From Planctomycetaceae bacterium (GTDB lineage Bacteria > Planctomycetota > Planctomycetia > Pirellulales > UBA1268), in assembly GCA_947453875.1 (NCBI GenBank), contig CANGIH010000006.1, positions 1-18,649 of the forward strand: a stretch of DNA of 18,649 nt, in the 5' to 3' direction. Positions within the stretch are counted from its first letter, which is position 1. Each line of letters opens with the position of its first letter. Position numbers and translations under genes: made by a program. The notes below the pieces were generated by a model. The model saw only the letters and a list, made by a program, of their open reading frames with translations. It ran no database searches and was not told the DNA's origin. Positions 1 to 10,616 of this stretch are shown here, in pieces.

Positions 1-18
1 CCGCCTGGCCAGACGCCG

Positions 19-623
19 ATGCAGCCGACTGATCTCCCCGCGCTTGCCGACGTCGTGCTCCGGCTCGGCAGTCTTTTTGAACACCTCGGCGTGCCCTACG
101 CCATCGGCGGAGCCGTCGCCGTGAGTTTCTGGGGCGTGCCCCGCACGACCCAAGACGCCGATTGCCTCGTGGCCGTTCCTGCGGTCGCCTACCAGCGGCT
201 GGCCGATGCCCTGAATGCACAAGGCTTCGTGATCGACGGCTCTCCGGCCGCTCAACCGGTGACCGTCGAAGCTCTGCTTCAGCAGGTCCGCGACGACCAA
301 TACATGACGCTCGTCTGCCGGGCGACGAGCGTCGAACTTTTCGTGCCGATCGTGCCGCTGCAGCACTCCATCCTCAAGCGGGCTGTTGGGCGGTCTTTCC
401 ACGGTCACACCATTCGCGTGACGACGCCCGAGGATCTGATTCTCTTGAAGATGGCGTTCCACCGTCACAAGGACCTGCAAGACATCAAGGGAACCTGCAC
501 GTGCAGAAGGGGCACCTCGACCTGTCGTATCTGCGTCATTGGAGCGCCCGGATGCTCGAGGAATCCGCCGCCCGCGAGCTTGACACGCTGATCGCCACCT
601 ACGAAGCAGACCGCCCGGTCTGA
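19..623 (+). pseudogene. Nucleotidyltransferase (AbiEii/DUF6036-like), frameshifted
   Basis: The protein begins with the nucleotidyltransferase-fold signature: a Gly-Gly pair at residues 30-31, then G39, R42 and T44, and two Asp at 46 and 48 that would bind the catalytic metal. This resembles minimal nucleotidyltransferases of the AbiEii/DUF6036 group, often the toxin half of toxin-antitoxin pairs. The start frame runs through 'TPEDLILLKMAFHRHKDLQ' and, after the Gly codon at 490-492, switches into cysteine-rich nonsense ending at 591. The natural C-terminus (LHVQKGHLDLSYLRHW and onward) continues in the next frame from 495 to the TGA at 621-623. One missing base near 493-494 explains both. 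The frame is open upstream to the window edge, so the real start could lie outside. I see no partner antitoxin. Either a decayed gene or a sequencing error; family call fairly sure, exact subfamily not. Confidence 0.75.
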
Positions 624-691
624 AGGGCAACCGCTGGGCTCCAGCCCCCGGTGATTCCGTCGGCATCGAGTCGCTGATCTCGCGGAGGCGT

Positions 692-719
692 GCGGCCGCG
701 GCCCGACCGATCGCGAGGG
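692..719 (+). repeat. 28-bp dispersed repeat, copy A
   Basis: This stretch, beginning GCGGCCGCGGCCC and ending GAGGG, recurs at 2576-2603 with a single C/T difference. Similarity stops sharply on both sides. Copy A lies beside the 3' end of the surface-protein pseudogene. It may be a dispersed intergenic repeat or a rearrangement scar. Confidence 0.6.
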
Positions 720-779
720 CCTCGCTGCAGCCGTCGAACGACAGCACCGTTCGTCGCGCGACTGCCACGTGACGAGGGC

Positions 780-1739
780 AAGCCGCGCGAGTCGGCGGCC
801 CGGTTCCCGGTAGCAAGACCGAGGTCGCGGATGAGGTCGTCACCTGCGTTGCCGATCCGCTCGCGAGAAGAGCGCCACTCGACGAATAGACGGCGAATGC
901 GCTGATCAGACCCGCCGGTTGGTACTGGGAGAACTTGTAGTACCCGTACGAAGTTCCAATCGCGGTAATCGTGATGCTCTGCAGATTGCTTGTATCGACT
1001 GGGGCGGACCAGACACCGGTGCTCACCGCGCCGCTGGTGTCGACGGTGGCCTTCCCTACCATGAGCGCCACGGGCGACACGGCCGCACCGACCTTGCTGC
1101 CGAACGCGCTGACAGCCGCTTTCAGCGTGGCTCCGGCCAACGGCAGGTGTTTGACGGCCACCGTCACCGTGGTCGCGGTCGCGGCGATCACCGTGCCGGT
1201 CGCGCCGCCGCTGAGCGACACTCGGTTGGTGCGGCTCGACGGGTCGAATCCGTTGCCGTGGATCGTCAACGTCGTGGCGCTCCGCGAGAGCGTCGGGAAG
1301 CCGATCGAGACCCGCGGCGGACTCACGATGGTCGCCACGGCCACGGGAGCGCCGCTGCTGCGGCCATTGGTCGTCACGGTTGCCGAGAGCACGCCAGCAC
1401 CGGAGGGCGTTTACTTCAGTTGCACCACGAGCGTCGTTGGCGATGCCGACACAACCTTGCCCGTGACGCCACCATCGAACGCCTCACGTTATGGCCTGGC
1501 CGCCGATCGAACCCCGTGCCATGGAGGGTGATCCGTTCAACCGACTGTGCCTAGGAAGCGCCGCTCGACGACACTGCCGGAGCCGCCGCGACCGCCCGAG
1601 CTTGAATCGTCAGCGCCGGTGGCGGTGCGACGTGGGAGACTGCATGGAGGGGATCGCGGTCGCTGGCGGCTGACAGCACGATGCGGCACTCGAGCGACTC
1701 ACACCCGATGCTCTGCGGGGGACGGAGGCGACGAAGCAT
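780..1739 (-). pseudogene. Decayed surface protein with LExR N-terminus and TIG/IPT-like repeats
   Basis: Read on the minus strand from ATG 1739-1737, the product opens with a basic stretch and then 'CESLECRIVLSA' (about residues 13-24), the N-terminal motif typical of large planctomycete surface proteins. An in-frame TAG (1551-1553) interrupts it. The same frame continues into 'ITLHGTGFDRRPGHNV', a frameshift follows at about 1482-1485, the next frame gives 'AFDGGVTGKVVSASPTTLVV', and a TAA (1411-1413) interrupts again. Beyond it a second repeat is intact: 'TTLTIHGNGFDPSS' and 'SGGATGTVIAATATTVTV' (about 1320-1057). After that comes a beta-rich segment containing 'TAIGTSYGYYKFSQYQPAGL' (about 1050-780). 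The repeats match the TIG/IPT beta-sandwich pattern. The 3' boundary is uncertain because the frame stays open by chance to the window edge. The three lesions make a working gene very unlikely. Confidence 0.75.
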
Positions 1740-1857
1740 GATGCGATGCAGAATGAACGGGGGCGAAAAACGGGGGTGCGACAGGCTCCAGGCTCACCTC
1801 GGCAGACCCAGACGGAATCCTCGCTGGGATCGGCGAGTAAAAGTCCCGGTGCTCGTT

Positions 1858-2321
1858 TCAGCTTGGCATGGCCACTGCGCATTCAGCCGGGAAATACGAG
1901 GCATAGTCGCTGAATCGCACCCGGCCGGTCTGGCTGCTGAGCATCCCGGTTACCACCTCGGCGGGAATCGGATTCCAGTTCGCCGGCATATTCGCGGCGA
2001 GCTTGGGGTTCAGCATGTAGATCAGGCAAAAATTGACTTCCCACAGCGGCGGCGTCATCGAAAGTCCCGCCACGGCGCTGCCAAAGCCGTTGCGATAGAA
2101 GGCGAGTTGGGCAGACCCGTTCTCCTGCTGAGCAACGATCCCTTAACCCGTCTGGAACCCGATCAGTTGCCCTGAGTCACAATCGGCGAGATGACATAGC
2201 TGGACGGCAGTTTCGGATTCTTCGGGCTGCCGTACCCATGGGGCAGTGGGAGGGCCGATGGTGCGAGGTTGCTCGACGTTGTCAGGCAGACCGTGCCTTG
2301 CCGCCACCGAGCGCCGTTTCA
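1858..2321 (-). pseudogene. Gene remnant of unknown family
   Basis: Two minus-strand fragments look protein-like, with GC-rich third positions and balanced composition. The upstream one (about 2321 to the TGA at 2163-2165) contains 'WRQGTVCLTTSSNLAPS' and 'PKLPSSYVISPIVTQGN'. The downstream one (2142 to the TGA at 1858-1860) contains 'AQQENGSAQLAFYRNGFG', 'MTPPLWEVNFCLIYMLNPKL' and 'GRVRFSDYASYFPAE'. They lie in different frames about 20 bases apart and the downstream piece has no clear start, so together they look like the 3' part of one frameshifted gene. I do not recognise the family. It ends about 120 bases upstream of the LExR pseudogene start on the same strand, so the two may once have been neighbours in a transcript. 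That the fragments form one gene is inference. Confidence 0.35.
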
Positions 2322-2575
2322 GCCAGCTCACGCCGGGGCGGATTCCTTCGAAGCTACAGAGTGGCCCTAGACTACGTGTCACGTGTGCTGAGTCAACATT
2401 TCGGGTCTGGTGAAAATGCCACATCCGGCATGGCGCGCACGAATCCGGCATGGCGCACACGAAAACAAAACAGTTGCCAGCCGCCAAATCCTGGAAAGCG
2501 GGACACCGTTCAACGGCCAAGAATGCCCAAATCTGGCGACGATCACCGTTTCCCCGCTTTTTCTCGTGGCGCCGG
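2322..2575. other. Non-coding stretch with no recognisable gene
   Basis: Open frames exist here on both strands, but none shows a recognisable domain or a ribosome-binding site. Apart from the tandem duplication at 2423-2462 I see only short GC-poor patches (AAAACAAAACAG near 2462), unusual next to the GC-rich genes and suggestive of decayed or foreign DNA. Confidence 0.4.
2423..2462. repeat. 20-bp direct tandem duplication
   Basis: Two back-to-back 20-base units start ATCCGGCATGGCGC; 19 of the 20 positions agree (GCGCAC in the first unit, GCACAC in the second). It sits in the decayed region, about 180 bases upstream of the response regulator. It may come from replication slippage or be a direct-repeat binding site; nothing in the sequence decides between these. 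Confidence 0.7.
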
Positions 2576-2603
2576 GCGGCCGCGGCCCGACCGATCGTGA
2601 GGG
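2576..2603 (+). repeat. 28-bp dispersed repeat, copy B
   Basis: Second copy of the sequence at 692-719, differing at one base. It ends 35 bases before the response-regulator start codon, so it overlaps the place where a promoter or operator would be expected. Confidence 0.6.
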
Positions 2604-2621
2604 TGTCGGCTCCGCCGCTGG

Positions 2622-2629
2622 GGTATGCT
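2622..2629 (+). promoter_or_regulatory. Candidate -10 element for the two-component operon
   Basis: GGTATGCT gives an extended -10-like hexamer TATGCT nine bases before the ATG at 2639, so transcription would start at or next to the start codon and the message would be nearly leaderless. The same octamer precedes the FKBP gene and a close variant precedes the aminopeptidase. No good -35 is visible. Inference only. Confidence 0.3.
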
Positions 2630-2638
2630 CCCGAGATC

Positions 2639-3328
2639 ATGCCGACAGTCGCTTCCTCACTCCGGGTGCTGGTGATCGAGGATGACGCGGCGTCGCGGCA
2701 GGCGATCGCCGCAGCGCTCCGCGAATTGCGCCACACCGTCTTCGAGGCTGCCGATGGGCCCACAGGGCTGGAAATCGCCCTTAAAGAGCGGCTCGATGCG
2801 GTTGTGCTCGACTTGAAGCTGCCGCGGATGGATGGCATCCATCTGCTCAGGAAACTGCGCGAGGCCAAGCAAGTGCCCGTGATCGTCGTGTCGGCCCGAC
2901 GAACCACCGACGATCGGGTGGAGGCGCTCGAAATCGGCGCCGACGATTATCTCCCGAAGCCGTTCGCCATCCGCGAACTCCTCGCCCGGCTGCGGGCCGT
3001 TGTGAGGCGAAGCAACCCCGAAACGGCGGCCGAAGTCGCGATCGGCGACATCACGATCGACTTCGACGCCAAGACCGTCTCCCGCGCCGGCGAACGGATC
3101 CCGCTGACGGCGACGGAGTTTGCGATTCTTGCCCCCCTCGCCCGCCACCGCGGCGAGGTGGTGCCCCGCGCCGTCCTCGAGGCGGCGATCCGCCATGAAG
3201 GGAGCGCGCATGTCAGCAACGTCGTCGACGTCATCATCCTCCGGCTGCGGCGCAAGCTCGGCCGCGATCTGATCACGACGCGCCGCGGCCAGGGCTTCAT
3301 CATCGAATGGCAGGACGGCCGTGGCTAA
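2639..3328 (+). CDS. OmpR/PhoB-family response regulator
   Basis: This 229-residue cytoplasmic DNA-binding regulator has an N-terminal receiver domain (about 8-122) and a C-terminal winged-helix domain (about 130-226). The acidic pocket is E14-D15-D16, the phospho-acceptor is D58 in 'VVLDLKLPRMDG', the switch Ser is S85 in 'VIVVSA', and the conserved Lys is K107 in 'DDYLPKPF'. The C-terminal half carries 'LTATEFAILAPLARH' and 'VDVIILRLRRKLG', the usual transactivation-loop and recognition-helix region. I chose ATG 2639 because the receiver fold begins just after it; a longer frame from 2450 adds 63 low-complexity residues with no domain. The stop overlaps the kinase start by 8 bases, so the two are surely co-expressed. 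Its targets are unknown; the cellulase downstream is the nearest candidate. Confidence 0.95.
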   Translation: MPTVASSLRVLVIEDDAASRQAIAAALRELRHTVFEAADGPTGLEIALKERLDAVVLDLKLPRMDGIHLLRKLREAKQVPVIVVSARRTTDDRVEALEIGADDYLPKPFAIRELLARLRAVVRRSNPETAAEVAIGDITIDFDAKTVSRAGERIPLTATEFAILAPLARHRGEVVPRAVLEAAIRHEGSAHVSNVVDVIILRLRRKLGRDLITTRRGQGFIIEWQDGRG

Positions 3329-4790
3329 CAGCGTGCTGCGATCGCTCCGCTGGCGGGCGACGATCTCGATGGCCCTCTTTCTCATCGCGATCGCCATCGC
3401 GATCCGCTCCGTCAATTACGAGGTGACCCGGGAGATCCTCGTCCGCGACATCGACACGCAGCTGTGGACGCGGCTGGACGCGTTCAAGACCCGCCAGCAC
3501 TTCGCGCCGGAGGCGCTCCTCGGGCCCGAATTCGCCCTCCCGGAACTCGCCCTGCCCGACCTCCGCGCGGCGAGTGATCTGAAGCCGTCTGTCGCGATGC
3601 GACTGCTGATCCCGTCGGCAGTCACCGGGAGGCCATTCCCCTGGTTTGCCGGTGCCTGGCGGGAGGATGGAACGCTCCTCGGGGCGCTGCGGCTCCCCGA
3701 GGACTTCGCCTGGGAAGAGCCGTGGCGCGATCGCCTGGAGACCATCTGGACCGAGCCCGACGGCCAAGCCCGTCTGGCGGCGTGCCGGGGGAGTGACGGG
3801 GCAGTGCTGCTGGTCGGCACACCGCTTGAGCCACTCGCGCAGGCGATGCGGAATGTGCTCTGGTTTTACGTCTGGACGGTCGCCCTGGCGATCCCGCCGA
3901 TGGCGCTTGCGATGTGGTGGATCCTCTCCCGCATGATGATGCCGCTGACGCGCATCTCCCGCACCGCGGCAACGATCGCGGCGGGGAACTTCGCGGCACG
4001 GATCGACCTGGCCGAGGCCGACTCCGAGCTCGTCGGCATGGCGACCACCCTCAACGCCATGCTCGACAGGCTCGAGGCGATCAGGATCTCACAGGCCCGA
4101 TTCAACTCGGACGTCGCCCACGAGATCCTCAATCCGATCCACGGCATCCTCCTCCAGGCCGACCTCTCGCAGCAGCGGCCGCGAACGACCGACGAGCTCG
4201 CACGCACCGTCGAACAGTGTCGCGCCCTCGCGCTCCGGATCCAGAAGCTCTCGGAGGCCCTCCTGGCGCTCTCGAAGGCGGAGTCGGCGGCCGACGGGCC
4301 GCTTGCCGACCTCGACCTCGAGCCGATCGTCGAAGAGGCCGCCACGCAGGTCGAGGATCTGGCCCGGGCGCGGCACGTGACGCTGGCTGTCGATTCCCAG
4401 AGCGCCGTCGTCGTCGGCAACGCCGATCTGCTCCACCAGGTGTTCGTGAATCTGCTCGCCAATGCGATCGAATACAGCCCAGTCGGCGGGCGAGTCGAGA
4501 TCATCATGGCCCGGGCCGGCGGGCGTTTCGTCGTGCGCGTGGCGGATCACGGGGAGGGGATCCCGGCAGACCGGGCCGAGCAGGTTTTCGAGCGATTCTT
4601 CCGCGAAGACCCGGCGCGCGTGACGGCGACCGGCGGCCATGGCCTCGGTCTGGCCATCTGCCGGAGCATCATGCGGGGGCACGGTGGCGATGTCGTCTGC
4701 CGTCCCACCCCCGGCGGCGGCGCGACGTTCGAAGTGCAGTTTGCCCCGGAAAAAGTCGCCGCCGACGGGCATCCGGTGAACACGCGGTGA
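3321..4790 (+). CDS. Membrane sensor histidine kinase, CusS-like
   Basis: This 489-residue inner-membrane kinase phosphorylates its partner regulator. It has a first membrane segment (about 13-29), an exported sensor region of about 150 residues with no recognised domain, a second membrane segment (about 179-202), HAMP (about 203-255), a dimerisation domain with H267, and a HATPase domain. ATP-site motifs are N377 and N381 in 'VNLLANAIEYSP', D409 in 'DHGEGIP', and the G438-G443 lid loop. The phospho-acceptor box reads 'AHEILNP' rather than the usual HELRTP; N271 at His+4 keeps the H-E-x-x-N/T pattern linked with phosphatase activity in this family. The start is GTG 3321, with AGGAC just upstream inside the regulator gene. 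The arrangement resembles the heavy-metal sensor kinase group, but the metal role is not shown by the sensor region. Confidence 0.95.
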   Translation: MANSVLRSLRWRATISMALFLIAIAIAIRSVNYEVTREILVRDIDTQLWTRLDAFKTRQHFAPEALLGPEFALPELALPDLRAASDLKPSVAMRLLIPSAVTGRPFPWFAGAWREDGTLLGALRLPEDFAWEEPWRDRLETIWTEPDGQARLAACRGSDGAVLLVGTPLEPLAQAMRNVLWFYVWTVALAIPPMALAMWWILSRMMMPLTRISRTAATIAAGNFAARIDLAEADSELVGMATTLNAMLDRLEAIRISQARFNSDVAHEILNPIHGILLQADLSQQRPRTTDELARTVEQCRALALRIQKLSEALLALSKAESAADGPLADLDLEPIVEEAATQVEDLARARHVTLAVDSQSAVVVGNADLLHQVFVNLLANAIEYSPVGGRVEIIMARAGGRFVVRVADHGEGIPADRAEQVFERFFREDPARVTATGGHGLGLAICRSIMRGHGGDVVCRPTPGGGATFEVQFAPEKVAADGHPVNTR

Positions 4791-4980
4791 CTGTTCGATG
4801 AACGGCGCATGAATCCGGGCGATGTCCAGCGGCGGCAGAATCGCCACCGGCCGCCCCGTGCCCGTCGATCCGCGCTCGGCTGATCGCCACTGGCCCGATG
4901 CGACGGCGATTTCTTGTCTGCCGAGCCGCAGAGCGAAAGAATGCGACACGGAGCAGGGGGGTTTCGAACGCACGCTCCAC

Positions 4981-5005
4981 GTCGGTCTTTCAGGGGCAGA
5001 CCGAC
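4981..5005 (+). promoter_or_regulatory. Hairpin / inverted repeat upstream of the cellulase
   Basis: Perfect 8-base arms GTCGGTCT and AGACCGAC flank a 9-base loop. It is 190 bases downstream of the kinase stop and about 145 upstream of the cellulase start. With no T-tract after it, a classic terminator is unlikely; a regulator-binding inverted repeat or weak RNA hairpin fits better. Confidence 0.4.
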
Positions 5006-5075
5006 TCTCGACCGCTGATGCGATTGTGTCGATTCCGGCTTTTCTTCCTTCCGCACGTGGACGCGGCAGAGGCGC

Positions 5076-5091
5076 GGGGCATCCATGCCCC
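5076..5091 (+). promoter_or_regulatory. Short GGGGCAT/ATGCCCC inverted repeat
   Basis: Two perfect 7-base arms separated by CC end 59 bases before the cellulase ATG. The two-base spacer is too small for a stable RNA loop, so an operator-like dyad is the better reading. Function not shown. Confidence 0.3.
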
Positions 5092-5150
5092 TACTCGATC
5101 GCCACCCGCCTACGTGGGGCCATCTTCCACCCCCTCCCACGAGGTGCTCC

Positions 5151-9764
<4,614 letters not shown>

Positions 9765-9791
9765 TGAGTGTCAGCCCGGTTTTTGAAGACT

Positions 9792-9825
9792 CACTCCCCG
9801 CGGCGGCCCAGCGCCGCGGGGAGTG
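9792..9825 (+). terminator. Perfect 14-bp hairpin after the cellulase
   Basis: Arms CACTCCCCGCGGCG (9792-9805) and CGCCGCGGGGAGTG (9812-9825) pair perfectly around a 6-base loop, 27 bases after the cellulase stop. No T-run follows, so it is either a U-less terminator or a 3' mRNA-stabilising hairpin. Confidence 0.6.
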
Positions 9826-10000
9826 CAGGAGGGCAACCCCCCGTGCCGTCGATCCGCCCCGGCAGTCTGCTGAAAATGGGAAAAATGGACCGACGCTTGC
9901 CGCGCTCATCCCACGCGCCTTGATTGGACACAGGGCATCTGCCGATCTTGGAAAAAGTCGCCTCTCACGAGGCGGGAACCATCATTTCCAGGAGGGTGCC

Positions 10001-10450
10001 GTGAGCAAGAAGAAGACGGTCGCGCAGCGGGCGGTGGCACTCGCCTCGCCGGTGCTCCCGGCACCGATCGCGAATGTCGTCGGCACACGCTGGGGCTCGC
10101 GATTGTTTCTCCTCCTCGTGCCGTTCCTCCTCGCGACAGGCGTCCTTACGATCAGCTGGAACAACGGCATTCCGTCGGTGAACTTCGACCGTGCCCGGGC
10201 GATGATCGTCGGCCAGCATGTGGGCCAGCGGGTCGAGAGCGAGGCGCTCCGCGCGGCGGAAGAATTCAAGAACCAGCAGCAGGGCGCGACCTCCCAGCAG
10301 CCGGCGTACGAGCAGCAGCCGCAGTCGTGGCAGCCGGCGCCGCAGCAGCAATACCAGCCACAGCCCCAATACCAGCCGCAGTACCAGGGCTATCAACAGC
10401 CGGCCCCTCAGCAGGCCACGCAGCCCTTCGGCCCGCGGGCCTATCGCTAG
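10001..10450 (+). CDS. Small single-pass membrane protein with Q/P-rich tail
   Basis: I do not recognise a named family. The 149-residue product has a Lys-rich start (SKKKT), one hydrophobic segment at about 34-51 ('LFLLLVPFLLATGVLTI'), a conserved-looking stretch 'WNNGIPSVNFDRARAMI' just after it, a charged helical part, and from about residue 90 to the end a tail made mostly of Gln, Pro and Tyr. Start GTG 10001 is chosen because AGGAGG lies at 9990-9995, an ideal site; the longer frame opens at 9764 inside the cellulase stop and runs through the hairpin. A small hairpin (CGCCTC/GAGGCG, 9959-9974) lies just upstream. Probable topology is a short cytoplasmic start and an exported tail; the tail may be disordered or interact with envelope or wall material. 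Function unknown. Confidence 0.7.
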   Translation: MSKKKTVAQRAVALASPVLPAPIANVVGTRWGSRLFLLLVPFLLATGVLTISWNNGIPSVNFDRARAMIVGQHVGQRVESEALRAAEEFKNQQQGATSQQPAYEQQPQSWQPAPQQQYQPQPQYQPQYQGYQQPAPQQATQPFGPRAYR

Positions 10451-10553
10451 GCGGGATCGGGCATCGAACCTTTGGTTGATGCCTGCGCGTTGGCGCCGAC
10501 ACGTTCTCGCTCCTCCCCGAGACCGGCGGCCGCGACAGACGCACTCCCCGGCG

Positions 10554-10561
10554 GGTACGAT
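10554..10561 (+). promoter_or_regulatory. Candidate -10 element for aminopeptidase P
   Basis: GGTACGAT supplies a -10-like TACGAT 55 bases before the ATG, leaving a leader of about 49 bases that contains AAGGGA at 10605-10610. It resembles the elements before the response regulator and FKBP genes. No clear -35. Confidence 0.3.
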
Positions 10562-10616
10562 TTTCATCCCCCCGCGTCGAATTCGGTGCGGGCGCCACAC
10601 GCCCAAGGGAAAAGCC

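Larger units (their letters stand above)
4791..5150. other. Intergenic region upstream of the cellulase
   Basis: These 360 bases between kinase and cellulase contain no gene I can support; short open frames here lack ribosome-binding sites. It holds two hairpins (4981-5005 and 5076-5091), and the cellulase ribosome-binding site GAGG at 5141-5144. I find no convincing -35/-10 pair and no T-run, so I cannot say whether the cellulase has its own promoter, though the length makes one likely. Confidence 0.5.

Noticed and set aside
1..779. Continuation of the minus-strand pseudogene frame to the window edge without a stop
   Set aside because: Below about 780 the translation loses its beta-repeat character and becomes Arg/Gly-rich; it is antisense to the nucleotidyltransferase.
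971..1531. Forward open frame of 186 codons
   Set aside because: It has no domain and is antisense to recognisable TIG/IPT-like repeats on the minus strand.
2450..2638. 63-residue N-terminal extension of the response regulator
   Set aside because: Basic low-complexity sequence with no domain; the receiver fold fits the ATG at 2639.
2143..2907. Minus-strand open frame of 254 codons
   Set aside because: Its first part is antisense to the response regulator and the remainder gives no recognisable protein; a different frame in the same stretch looks more natural.
4950..5010. tRNA-like T-loop (GGTTTCGAAC near 4960)
   Set aside because: No acceptor, D or anticodon arms can be folded around it.
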